Below the pieces are notes generated by a model. It had not been told where the DNA came from, did not search any database, and saw nothing but the letters and a program-made list of their open reading frames with translations. From positions 1,057,476 through 1,121,475 of the forward strand of contig NC_051089.1 of assembly GCF_901709675.1 (NCBI RefSeq): a stretch of DNA of 64,000 bases, given 5' to 3'. Below, in pieces: positions 27,560 to 40,298 of this stretch. How positions within the stretch are numbered: the stretch's first letter is position 1; every line of letters starts with the position of its first letter. Source of the DNA: Syngnathus acus. Taxonomy: Eukaryota > Chordata > Actinopteri > Syngnathiformes > Syngnathidae. The position numbers and the translations under genes were made by a program.

Positions 27560-30500
27560 TACCTCTTAAGTGTCCAGATGTGCAATCTCAAATCCAATTC
27601 AAATGCATAAAGGTGGGATTTGAGACTGCACATACACGAAATCATTGACAAATAAAGATCTATTCTATATTCTATTCTATTGTAAACATCACCGAGTCTC
27701 ATAATGTAATGTAAAATAGTCGGCGAGAAGGGCAGTTGTTTGCTCCAAGCATACGCCAGCCACTCCTAACTAACTATCTGGTGATTGTGGGTGTACACAC
27801 AAAAACACACCTCCAATTTTCCACAGTGACAGCTGAGCAGCGCGGCAGCTGCATCCAGGGATGGGCTTGTTGCTCTCCCTACGTGCGTACCTCGCTTGCT
27901 AATACCATGACTAGCATCGTGGTGTGTCTCCATAGATATATAAAACACCTGAGCAGAAAACATATTCCAGTATATGGGGTCATTTCATGCCGATGAGGTC
28001 TCGAAACTCCTGTGCGATTTTTAAAATGAGTACACAATTAGCCAAAGGCAATGGTGTGTACTTTTGACATGCTATGATTTTTTTCCCCCACACAATTTGT
28101 ATTTAATTCATGAAAATTTGGTGTGAAATAACAAACGAAAGATTCCATCCAAGGCACGGATCTTCCTGAACGTTGCGGCCTTGTAACGCTTGTGGCAACA
28201 AGGGGAGAGCAAACCGGAGAGGGAGGGAGGGACAAGAGCGGCAGAGAGCTCGCTCGCTCGCCTGTTTGGTGTGCAAATAGAGGCAGCCAGGCTCAGCTGC
28301 TGTATCCTGGCAACCAGAGCACACAGCTCAGTCTCTGACCCGGGCGGGCCCATTCATTTCGCCGTTGACCCGTGCAGACAAATAAAACCAAGGCTGACAC
28401 ATGAGCACATGACAAAACCTATACAGGCAGTGTGCATCAAAAGGTTGCGCATAGAGCCACGTTCCGTCCGTCCGTCCGCTTCAAGGAAGAGACGGACGGG
28501 TGACTCTTCAATAATACCTTCAATAGTGAATGCAGTATTTTGCCAAGGCCACACTTGTGGAGTTATCGTCATGTGTGATACTGGCGCGCAACACGGACAC
28601 AGAGCGGCCTTTGGCGCTGGGGGCAATTATGATGATGACGCAACTGACAATATGTATTTTTGACGACCTTGTACTGTACTCTCTTCGTCCAACGTGGGTG
28701 CACGCAAGCATCTTGGCCCCGCCCATTGCAACGGCTGTGCGTGAACTTGCAACATAACTGCCCTGTTTGGCCACGATGGCGGAAAAGAGAATCCACTCCC
28801 TTGACGGCATTTCCTATGCGGCGCACGTCCGCTTCTCCGTTTCATCCAATAAGTGGCGGGCGGGCGCTTGTAGCCCGCTCGCCGCTCTGCTAAATCACGC
28901 CGTCTTTGCCGGCGACCTCGCTAAGGTAGTGGCAGGCGCATACGTATATGCAGCAAGAATGCAGGAAAGTGTTTATGGCTTTCTCCTCTCCATCAGTGCT
29001 CTGCCCCCCCAATTTCTTCAACCTCTCCTCGCTGAGTACTTTTCTCTCATCTGCTTTGTTCCTCTCTATTCTCAACATCTCTCTCCACTCTTGCCACAGA
29101 AACATGCGGGCGCATACGCACGCACGCACGCACGGAAAGCCTGTTGCCTAGCAACTCAGGGACGAGACAGATGCAGACATATCAGATAAGCTAGTAAAAT
29201 AGCTGAAAACGAGGTGAGGAAATCTCTCGCTCAGAAGAATGCCTTGGCAGGACAAATTCTCAACAATTCCATCAATTTTCGACCTTTGAGTCAGTGATCA
29301 AACAACGTCCTACTATGTGTCGGGACGATTACAATTCTTCTAATGAGACGACAACAAAATATGGTGATAACAATGTCCTAGGACCTGCTTATGTTTATTT
29401 TTCCAAATAAAATATTCAATCTATAAAAATTAATTGAACTGGCCTTTTTCATGGTCATTATTTTTCAATGGTTAATAAAAAAAATAATCAATATGTATTC
29501 CTGTAATTAAGGAAAATGTTACACAAATGTAACTAATCAGATGTTTTGATTCATGGATGGAATAACGGATAGAATGATCAATTTCAAAACGATTTGCTAG
29601 CCTTACGCCACATAAATCGAAACATAAACTAAGCTAGTGCAGCGCCATTTTGCAATGTTGCCACTTGTTGTAAAAGAAATCCTATTCAATACCGCCAATA
29701 CACATTTGAAAGAGCAAATTCAACCAAACTTCCAACATTGGTGTTATATGATGCAATGAGGAGCTGTGTTGGAAGACCTGGATAACCAACTGGCAGCCAG
29801 ACTGACAATTTGACAACGACAGAGAAGGAAGGAATCAACAAACATTTCTTGAAAGGCATCAGTAAGTGGGTGCAGCCTAGCTGGGGACCAAACAGAATGT
29901 TAATGCTGTCCTGGTGCAGAGGGGTGGCGAGAGAGTCGGGCTCCCGGATGAATTATAAATCGCTGGGCAGGGCAGGGCAGGATGGAGACGACGCAAAGAT
30001 GGACGAATGAAAGCCCAGTGGCTGTGAACATTTGGGGCTCCTTAAAGAACAATCTGGAGCCGGTGCGAGAGGTAACGGGCGAGTGCGCAATTCTAATCGG
30101 TGAGGATCAACAGATACCAATCCAAGCGGATGCTAAAGTCGGAAGAGCTCGGCGAGGGGACAAACTACTCAAGAATGTAGCGGCCCACCGCACGCATTGG
30201 TGAGGGAGCGACTAGCGCAGAAGTTAATTGAAGAGAAGGAATTCATTTCATTAGCGGTATGGCCGAGTGGTGTCATTTGCGAGACCACGGCACGCGCTGA
30301 CTTCCGTAGTGTTTGCGACGACGGCAATGAGCCAAAGTAGAACACGTCGGCTATTATTAAGTCAAAAACAGCATTTTGCACGTTTTTCATCTCCAAGGAA
30401 TTCTGTGCCCATTCGTGGAATAAGGACTGAATTGTTTAAATGGCTAGCAAAGACTAAAAAGCGTAAATAATGTCAACAGCATTAGCATCCATATAATCGA

Positions 30501-31025
30501 GCCAAAATGCCTGACGTTTTTTTTTTTTTTAGGGATACGTACAGATTAGTCGCATCTTCCATCAGTCCAAAACAGTCTCGGGCAGCAACAACAAATGGCT
30601 AATCGGCAGATTCATCAATTACTGAAATAATCATTAGTAGCGGCCAGCCATACAACAGCAAACCACGACGTCAACCAAAGAAAGTCGAGTGCCATTTTGA
30701 AGCAGCGTTTGTTTATCTCTGAAGACCAGTGGCGAGCATATTTGTTGTGACGATGGAAACTGCAGTAATTGAAGGTACCTCTACCCAGAGGGAATTGGTC
30801 TTCCGGTGTTCAAGGGATCCTTTTTTAGCATCTGCGACATATGCACGTTCACTTCCAGACAACAACCGAAAACACATGCGTGCAATTATGCCAATTAAAG
30901 CCAAAGCAGAGTGCAACATTAACACAGAGGTGCCAAAAGAGACGCTTCCAAATGTGCACACTTTTCTTCTCTGGTGCCACATCCGTGCAGTGGCATGAAC
31001 AATGGCTAAAAGATCATTTGACGTT

Positions 31026-31085
31026 CTAGTCAAGTCAAGTCAAGTCAAGTTTATTTGTATAGCCCTAAATCACAAGCAATCACAA
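31026..31085 (+). repeat. Teleost interspersed repeat fragment (TTTATTTGTATAGC type)
   Basis: A (GTCAA)n lead-in followed by GTTTATTTGTATAGCCCTAA and ATCACAAGCAATCAC. This is a motif I recognise as very common in fish genomes. A decayed relative (TTATTTGTACAACGCCAAATC) lies at 44623-44645. Confidence 0.6.
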
Positions 31086-32852
31086 AAATCGTTCTATTTC
31101 CATTGGATGGACAGACACCCATCCGTTCATAACAAAGCCAGATGCTAATGCTAGTTTAGCTAATGCTCAAGCTGCCATGAAAGGCAAGTTCTGCCTAGTA
31201 TTTTTGGGTAAATGCTCAGCTGGCGGCAGATGCCCACGACACTGTTTTTGTCAGGCAGGACTGACCCGGCCGGATTACCGCTACTGCACATGAGCGTCAA
31301 GGACAGAAAAGTCAGTTAAAGCACGGAAGGTTTAGAGGCAGCTTGAAGAGACGAAGAACAAAGCTTCAAAATTGTCAATGCTTTTGATCGGCGACCGTCC
31401 CACCGAGGAATTTGCACGAATGGTCGCAAAATATGCTGCGAACCAAGCCGGGTTCCAATTTCTTTTCGGACAAGCGGCGTTGTGGCGGCAAAGGGGTCTC
31501 TGTGGCGGTGTAATTGCGAGGACAAGGGCCGCATTGAAGCTGGGGGGGGGGGGGGGGGGGGAACGATAGCTGATATAGCCACATGAATGCGCGGCCCCCT
31601 AAAAGCCGGCCGGCCTACTCGGGTTTCCTCGACAAAGCTCCCATTTTTACGGCGGCACGCCCAGGCCCCCACCTCATCCAACACGTACGCCTGGCTTCCT
31701 ATTGTACGACTTAAAAGTTGCTCGCAGCGCGTGGTCTTATGCATAACGGTTCGTGCAACGGTTGACCACGACAAGACATTTTCTCAATTGTGCATGTGAT
31801 GTAATAACGGGGAAGCACTGGGGGAGGGTTACAAAGCATTGTTGTATTATTTGCATCCCCCCCCCTCCTTTTTTTTTGTCCGGTTGAGTGACTCATCCAA
31901 AAAGTCCCCGGGTACTCTTTTCTCCACGCCCAAGCTGTGGCCGGAATAAAAGCACTACCGGAGAGATGAGGACAAAAGGACACATGTTGGAGGCTGCGGC
32001 TTTTCAGGACGTTGGTCGGGATTGCGAGCTAGCTGGCCGAGCCATCTTTTTACGATATTGACCGAGTGGACTTTAGCTAGCGCCGGCGTAAGACAAATCC
32101 TTTAAACTGCTCTCTCTCACGAGCACACAATGTAAACAAAGACGGGGGGATTCCGATTTCAATTTCTAATTGAAGGAATCATCAATTATTTCTCTTTCTT
32201 TGCCAAACGCACACATTAATTGGCCCCAGTGTTTGGGCTTTCTTTAGTGTCAGAAGTGAGGACGGGAAGGCAGCATTCATATGCAGATTCTTTGCCATGA
32301 GAAGAGCGAGCGAGCGAGCGAGCGCACGACAGAGATCCCTTGCATACTGAACGCCGATAATCGCACAAACAAACGTAGAACAGGGCAGCGGGAGTAGGCT
32401 CTATTTTCTTAATGAGCGTGAATATCACAAAGCGTTTCAAATGAATCAAGCATTTTTTCCCCTTGGTTGATTCTCATCACAAATTTTATACTAATATACC
32501 TGCAAGAATTTCTAAACAGGACTAAAAAAAAAGAATAATTGGAGCAAATTGAACTTTCTGTCTAATGAAAAGCCAAAATAGGCCCAGTTTTCTCAGAAGC
32601 AATACCAAACCCGCTTGCTGCACCAACAAGGCAGGATTGCAAAATGTCTCTCTGCAATTTCTAAGTACAGCCAAGCAGGTGAAATATTTGCTTTATGGCA
32701 AAAAAAACAACACCACAAAAACAAAACAAAAAACACATCAACTGTACTGCCAGCCCATTGAATGTGAAAGGGCTCCAGATAGGGAAACTAACTGAGCAGG
32801 CTTTTGAAGCAGAAAGGAGTGAGTCATGTTGACCTACATAGGCAGTGTGGAG

Positions 32853-32880
32853 TGTGTGTGTGTGTGTGTGTGTGTGTGTA
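32853..32880. repeat. (TG)n microsatellite
   Basis: About 12 TG units followed by a GA-rich stretch, within the ankrd11 5' intron. Confidence 0.9.
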
Positions 32881-34859
32881 AGTGAGAGAGAGAAAGAAAG
32901 AGAGGGGGGTGGGGCTACAAGAGAGTTCTTCCGCATATCAGCCTTTACTTGGCTTTACAAGCAAGCACCTTCATTCTGCAAGGCTGTGAGGGAGAAAAGG
33001 CAACTTCTCAAGATTGGATGTATGGCTGCACAAAATCCCGACCGTTGCTCCACAACACGACACAAGTCAAGCAAACGCCAGGGAGAATATACACCAACAT
33101 TTTGGGAGAAAATGGAAACCAGGCTCTGGTTTTGCTGACTGACTGCATTAGTACGGAGTAAATGTAAACATGCAAAAAGCTTGGACTTCAGACTTCAGGC
33201 AGGATTAGCACACAACGGGAAAGAGGCTATTAAGATTTAAACACATCACGCAAGCAACTCACTGTGGTGACGCTTGGGCACGCATGCAAAATCAATGATG
33301 TCGGGTCCAAATGGAAATGATACAAGCACAGCATTATTATTAACTACGAGCATGACTAGCGTGACTTTCGGTTCCCTGTGGCGTTTACTAGTGACGTGCA
33401 AAAACAAAAAATCTATTTATTAGATTCGCGACTAGTAATATTTGATTGCAAATAAAATGTTGGGGTTTAATGGGAACTACATTTATGTTGTGTGAAATCT
33501 GCGCTTGGTTAGAAAATGGTAGAACAATTCATGAAAAGAAAATGTGATAAATACATTGAACGGTATTGTCAGGGTTAAACAAGAGCTCAATTTATTAAAT
33601 AGGATCACATAGACTCAGATGTTTCATAATTCGTGGATGCTGCCATCTTGGCTTTGCTCCCAGAAAAAGATAGAGAATAAAAATAAATAAATGGACACAT
33701 GCTGACCAAACCAAAACAATTGAACCAAATGGTGTGGAGTGGGCGGCTTCCAAAATTGCTCCACCTCCACTGACATTGCAGGAGAGTTGGAGAAGAAATA
33801 CAATCTAGTGGCAAGCAAAAGAGAAGGTGAAGTGGTCGCACAGCAAGGTCAACCTACGGTAATTGGGGCAGTAGTCAGGTTGTCGCTGCTTTCACTTCGG
33901 GACTTTGGAGCTCCCTTCTTTTTTGTTTTTGTGCATCAACGCCAATTAATGCAGTCACGGGAGCTCTGCCAAAACAGCCAAGTGAGCATCTTTTTCTTGC
34001 TGAAGAGGAAACACCCATGCAGGCATTTGAAGAAATCATGAGAGGGGGGTTGCAGATGATTTGATGCTGGAGTCCTAACAAAGGGCGTGGCAAAGGAGGA
34101 GGTTGGGTGGTGGGAGAAAGTGGAAGAACAGATGAGACAGCTGGGGGAGGGGGACTGGTGAATTATTGATGAGAGCAGGCAGGTCGGCCCCGGCTGCTAA
34201 TGCACACGCACGCACGCACTTAACTTGCGCATATGTGCGCACAAGCGTTCACATGGAGCGTGGCTAATGTTTCACATGACATCAGTCTTGGCAAGCCTCT
34301 TTTGCTTCTTTTTTCTTTTCATCCCGCCACCAAACTGCCCTCACCTCTCACACCAAACACCCACGCTCACAAACAGCGGCGGCCAAAATGAGCTTTTTGC
34401 TCATGTTTCAAGCAAAAGGCATCAAACTGGGGGAGAGAGGAAAAAAAAAAAACAACTCAGGGGTATGCAGGTTTGTCCATGCTGCAGGCGGAGTTCACAT
34501 AGAGGCTAGCGGCAAAGCGTAAACCCCGCCCACTCTCCCCTCATCCTCTCCCTCCGGTGGACACATTCGATTCATGAAAACACAAAGGGGTGCGATGGGG
34601 ACTGGACCAAATGGACTGTCAGCTCATATCCAAGTGCTGCCTGTGTGAGTGGAAGGGTCCTTGGGCTTGGACAAATGGTGCAAAAATAATCCGGAGAGGG
34701 CGGCAGAAACGGTTTCGTCAAAATCAACCACAAGCGCCGTCGTCATGTCCTAGACAAAATTACGGAGAGGCAGGGTGATCATGCGTGCAATGTTTCCCAA
34801 CTAGAGGAGCGATCAGGAAACACAAGCACCGACGGCAGAGATGACGCGAAGTTTTCTCG

Positions 34860-35120
34860 GCTAGCTCAATTTAGAAAACGCCGCGATTGAGCGAGGCCGA
34901 GCCGGGCTCAGCCGCGGTCGAGCGCCGGTCCGCCCCTCCCCCGTTCATTGGGCGAGCTCTCCCCTCCCCCGGCGGGGCAGATGGTATCCTAGCAAGCAGA
35001 ATGACCCCGGTGTTCCGAGCCCTTGTTTTGATCCGGCGCTCCCGATTGTCCGAGCCTAATCCTGCGCTCGTCGGAGGCGCTGGGCTGCTGCCAGCGCTCT
35101 TCTTACCAACACAAAGGCTT
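34860..35120. promoter_or_regulatory. CpG-rich island within ankrd11 5' intron
   Basis: A visibly GC- and CpG-dense block with an inverted CCAAT box (ATTGGG at about 34948) and C-rich Sp1-like runs, unlike the surrounding intron. It could be an internal promoter or enhancer of ankrd11. No transcript start can be assigned from sequence. Confidence 0.35.
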
Positions 35121-37593
35121 TTTTCATTCCAGCTCGGTCGGGTGTGAGCTTACTCATCAGCAGACACGCCACTTTTGTACTATCACATGGCCGACTTCCT
35201 CCACTCTTACACTCTCACCTCTTTCTTTTCCCTGATATGCTCCGCTTTTGTTTCGTTAATGTTTGCCCATTAACGTTTCCTTATAGGTGCTTGTTCCCGA
35301 CATGTCTATTTGTCTAGTACACATTTAATATTTGAGTGACTTAGGGAACAAGGGATGGGCAAATACTGGAGCGGGCCACATTTTTTCACCAGTGTAACTG
35401 GGGGACGACGCACGTACTCCCGAATGGAAAAAAATGCAAAATAACGGCTTCCGAATTGTTGAAATAGGACAAGCGTAAAAATAAAAAATAAAGACTTGAC
35501 AAATTTCTCCAGGATGTATCCGGATATATTTGACAAGTTGCTAGCTACGACAGCCCCATTCATTGACCGCACGAACATGAAATATCGTGCAACCATTCGG
35601 ACGGCCAAAGAGACTATTTTTGGTCACATCGACAAGCAAAATTATGAATATTAAGGTATCCATATTTTTGAACAACACACACACACATAACATGCTGTTA
35701 TATTGGCAGCGGTGGGCTGGAACTCACTTGGTACAGGCAAAGTTGATTCACGTTGTGAAAGATCTTGCGATCTGCGCAGGCATTTTGCTTGGATTAAACA
35801 TCTGCGCGGTTGGATTAAACATCTGTGCCGTTGTACCGCCATTGCATCGTAGATTCCACAATTGGAACGAAAGACGATTGAGTGCAAATGGATAGGTCCA
35901 CTTGTTTTCGGTGGCAAGTCAAGCTTAATCGTGGGAATTTCCATTTGCAGCAAACTAGACTTTGTGGGTTGAACAAAACCAAGGCTTCGCGGAATATTTT
36001 AAGCGCTTTCAGTACTGTAGTAAAAGTAGCACTGTATAAAACAGTCACGGTAATAAAGTGGCGGAAGTCATATTAGCAGCAGTGCAACAACGAATCGACA
36101 ACTAATCAAATTATTTGTGAGAATCAAGCCAAGCCAGTAACTGTGTCAAATCCATTCATTTGAAATGTCATGTTTTTAAAGAACAGCATTGGATATTAAA
36201 AGGTGTTTTGAATGTCACTCATCGAGTCTCCGGCAAAATAATCGACACAATGGATGATTTCCCAGCCTTCCAGAATTCTGTATCCAAGAATCGGGCCGGC
36301 TCAAGCATCAATAGGACAACAAGACCCTTGGAGGCTTTGCGCCCCCACAGCAATAAAAGTCAAAAATGTCTGTGCTGGTTCCTCACTCTGAAAGTGCATG
36401 TGCAAAATGATATATCAATCCGTTAAGTAGCACCCAATGTATTCGCTCAGAGCAGACCGAATCAATTGTCTGCGCACGAGGACTGCGGTACTGGCACGGG
36501 GAACGCTAAAGAGTCGAGCGAATGCATGCGTGTGCATGCTCGTAAATCTTAATGCGGCAAGCTCGTCCGCATTTCCTCATCGTGCAAGCATCGCTTTTAG
36601 ATATTCATAGACACATAGCGGAACGGCAGAAGAGCGAGCCAGCCAGCCAGCCAGCGAGCGAGCGTCACGGTCGGTCGGAATGATGGCGGGGTCACCAAAA
36701 CAACCTGCTTGACAAATTGGGAACGCAGTTTCAAATCTGCATCTTAAGCTTCTGAGCCTCGCCGTCGTTTTGGAAATCCCAAAGCCAGACGAGCATATTG
36801 GGCAAGATATGACTTCTGCGGCTGGAAAGTGGGCAAGGGTTGACATTTCCATTTCTGTCTTGGTGTCATGTCACTTCAGACAACAAATGCTCCACTTACT
36901 TTTCCTTTGAAATCACCATCACTCTACTTTTCGTTGAACTGCCGGCCGGGGTTCTCATGGAATTTGAAAAGGTACTCCAAATGTCGGGTCATGACTACAG
37001 CAAAAGAAGAACGTCAGAATGGGAGGCTTCTTAAGCAGTCACCTGTAAGAGGAGCCTCCAGCCCTTCTCCGCCTTTCCTCTCCTCTCTTCTCTTCTCTGG
37101 CCTGTGACATCACCAAGACTCCACTACAGGCGCTATATTTAGCCGCTCACTCCCCTGCTGGGTTCTTACTACTCTGTCAATGCCCGGGCTGAGCTTCTAC
37201 TCCCTCGCCGCCTGCCTCATCTCGCTCCCCCGGCTCCTTCGACATCTCAAAAGAGCGCTAAAGGAGTGAAGACCATTGATGAAGACAGAGGTACACATTG
37301 GGGAATCTGAATAAGGCGGCCATGTTTTGCCACACTGCGTGCCGTGCGTGCGTGCGCACACTTGCAGAACCCGAGGCTGCCGAGCTCGGCGTTACTAAGA
37401 TGCACTCGCCCGATGCAGCTCAACGGCAGATTATAAAGGACTGCGTTGCGTGTGTGGGAGAGAAGCCGGGGGAGGGTGTTGTGTGTTGGTGACTGGCATT
37501 TCAAACATCCTTCCTGTGCAAAATAACATCCTGGCAAGATAATCCACCAGCGTGCGAGCATTTATTCAGGCTGGCGTTTCCACAGATTAGCAA

Positions 37594-37828
37594 AGGCTGC
37601 GAAGCACCGGCGAGGGCTGCGAAGCACCGGCGAGGGCTGCGGCGAGGGCTGCGGCGAGGGCTGCGAAGCACCGGCGAGGGCTGCGAAGCACCGGCGAGGG
37701 CTGCGAAGCACCGGCGAGGGCTGCGAAGCACCGGCGAGGGCTGCGAAGCACCAGCGAGGGCTGCGAAGCACCGGCGAGGGCTGCGAAGCACCGGCGAGGG
37801 CTGCGAAGCACCAGCGAGGGCTGCTTGC
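37594..37828. repeat. 20-bp minisatellite
   Basis: Ten copies of GAAGCACCGGCGAGGGCTGC-type units, with rare G-to-A variants, interrupted by two 12-bp partial units (GGCGAGGGCTGC) near 37641-37664. Because 20 is not divisible by three and the unit lacks stops on the minus strand, all minus frames stay open. That is an artefact rather than a gene. Confidence 0.9.
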
Positions 37829-37969
37829 TTTCTGACCCGCTGAGCGTTGAATGTTTTGAGCGGCGAGGTCTGACGTTGAACCTTTTTTGAAAAAGTCCGC
37901 CCACCGTGAGTCAAGTTGCGATGGCCTTGTACGAACAGCGATACAACGGCGCTACTGGGAGCGTATTGA

Positions 37970-38070
37970 GGTTCGGTGTCTTGCTCAAGGACACTTGGAC
38001 CATGTCACCAGAGTTAGGGATTGAACCCGCGACCTTAAGGTTGGGGAGACGACCACCCTACCAAAGGCTG
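37970..38070 (-). repeat. tRNA-related SINE-like fragment
   Basis: Reading the minus strand there is GGTAGGGTGGTCGTCTCC, then a B-box-like GGTCGCGGGTTCAATCC, then AGTGTCCTTGAGCAAGACAC. This is the arrangement of a tRNA-derived repeat frequent in fish. It is decayed and partial. Confidence 0.55.
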
Positions 38071-39493
38071 CTCCAATTAAATCTCAATATCACATTGGGA
38101 CGGACGGCCCTTAAAACGGCTGGGCTTAAAATTGTACCAACCCAGGATGTTGGGTCGGCCCAAATTTGATTTACCCAGCATTTTTAAGTGTGTAGTTCCT
38201 CGCGACTGTTTGTTTGCATGCTCTCGCCTAATGTGTTCATCTGGACAGAAGAAGAGCGGGAACATGCACAAGCCAGCCGCTTGCACCTTTATTAAAACGC
38301 AATATTTGATCGACTAAGATATTTGATTGTTTCAGTTTTGTTTTCTTTACTGTTTGTGTGGAACGGATGCCGGCTAGTCAGTCAGCAAAATACAACACGA
38401 GTTGACTGAGTACATTTGAACAATTAACACAAAATGCAGACAGATTTGAAATATATTTTGCTAGATTAATTTTTTTTGATAGCAAAATGGAATGTGGCAC
38501 CTTCAACAGACTGTGTGGATGATTGCCAATTTGATGGTGATGGTAAAGAGGCAGACTCTCTGAATTTGTCTGAAAACTCTGACTGTGTCCACAATGTGAA
38601 GATGCGTATTTATTTCCAGCCGGCCGGCTGGCTGGCTGGCTGGCTACAGCAGTGGCAAGCTGCCAATGGTGAAAATAGGTAAAATCAGCAAGGTCACAGT
38701 GATCATCTCTGTTGGTTGGTTGAAAAAAAAAAGAAAAGGGGGCGTCTCTGCGGTCAAAGTGGAGCTTAGCGGGGCTAACAAAAACATTGGTGTATGACAT
38801 AACTGCCTGATTCCCACAACTTGGCTGATCTCCATCGCCTGCTGCGACTGCTGGAAAACACACACCGAAATTCGAATTGCAGACAGAACCTTCGAGTAGT
38901 TTACGAGAATGGGCCAGGGACTAGACAACACAGAGCAAAAAATGAAAACCCAAATTGCGGAAAAGACTTTCAAGGCTACAAGGCCACCTCTGGAGATCTG
39001 AATGTTCCTGAGCTCAAGTACAACATCATCAAGACTGTTAGTTTCGTGATGAGATGCTCTGAAATGCTTCTGAAAATGTGTTTTGGTTTCCCCAACAACA
39101 ATTCTAAATATAACCCTCCACAACTGGAGCAAATGTTGAATAATGAAGCTAACTCACAGGGCTCGAGAACTTGGAGACAAATTTAAGGACACGAGGCATG
39201 AAAGCGCTATCGGGGTTTGATCAACTACCGCATCACAGATGTTGCGAGTCGGATTGGGTGGAATGGCATCGACTAACCCTGAATTCTCTCGCTCGTCTAT
39301 TTGAAGCTCCGTACTGTGCTCAACATACTCGGTATAAAATGTTTCTGACTTCAACTGAGAGCATCAAGCGTGGAGGTTGTCTCCATGTTATGAAGTCAAA
39401 ATGAAATTAAAATGGTTCAATGCACTGCACGCAAAAGAAATATACTGTTGCTACACTTACTGGGAGCTCAAGAACCTAGTCGCCATCAATATA

Positions 39494-40298
39494 CCGTAAT
39501 TTTCGGACTATAAGTCGCGGTTTTTTTTCATAGTTTGGGTGGGGGGGCGACTTATACTCAGGAGCGACTTATATATGTTTTTTTCACAAATGTTTACTTG
39601 ATCATTAACACATCACTTACTTACAAGTATAGTTGACCACTTCACATGTTATTTTTAGTATAGTTGATCATTTCACATGCTTTGATATCTTTATCTTGAA
39701 CATATTCAAAACATGAAAAATAGAGAGAAAAAATCAAATAAAGTAATTAACACTTTAAAGCGCCTATATCCTCTGGACATGTCCTCTGTCACCAGGATGA
39801 CAAAGGACGAGAAATTTGATCGATGGATTTAATGATTTGGAGTGACACAAATGGTATGATAATATTGTTGTTTATGTGATAGTTATTTAAAATATAGTTT
39901 ATATATATATCGTTGTATGGGCCTGTGGAATAATTTGAACTGCGGCGCGGCACACGGCATTGTTGACAAAGGACGATCGATGGATTTAATGAATTGGAGT
40001 GACACAGATGGTTTTATAAACGTGTTATTTATGTAATAGGTTTTTTTAAATAACTGAATGTTACGTCAGGCCCGTTCTCAGCTCCTCGTTTGTGTTTGTC
40101 ACGTTAGCATACCGTATCGTTTAGCCTGTTGTTGCTCGTTCATGTCTGTTCTTGGTGTTGGATTTTGTCGAATAAATTGCCCCCCAAAATGCGACTTATA
40201 CTCCGGAGCGACTTATATATGTTTTTTTTCACATTTCTGGGCATTTTATGGCTGGTGCGACTTATACTCCGGTGCGACTTATAGTCCGAAAATTACGG
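39494..40298. mobile_element. Longer (805-bp) copy of the CCGTAATTTTCGG inverted-repeat element
   Basis: The same inverted termini and subterminal GCGACTTATACTCCGG motifs as the 171-bp element, with about 600 bp of extra interior. The interior contains a diverged direct repeat (about 39799-39895 and 39964-40050, both with CGATGGATTTAATGA followed by GGAGTGACACA). No transposase frame is visible, so it is non-autonomous. Confidence 0.8.

Noticed and set aside
28769-28960. Plus-strand frame starting MAEKRIHSLDGISYAAHVRF as a small gene
   Set aside because: It begins in a good context near a CCAAT box, but matches no family I know, runs into ordinary low-information sequence and lacks clear splice sites. 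It might mark a regulatory element but not a supported gene.
37594-37828. Regular repeat resembling a CRISPR array
   Set aside because: The units are directly adjacent with no unique spacers and the DNA is vertebrate. It is a minisatellite.
37501-37914. Open frames with repeating ALAGASQPSPVLRSPRRCF-type peptide
   Set aside because: They are products of a 20-bp minisatellite without stops in any minus frame, and there are no splice or start signals to support a gene.
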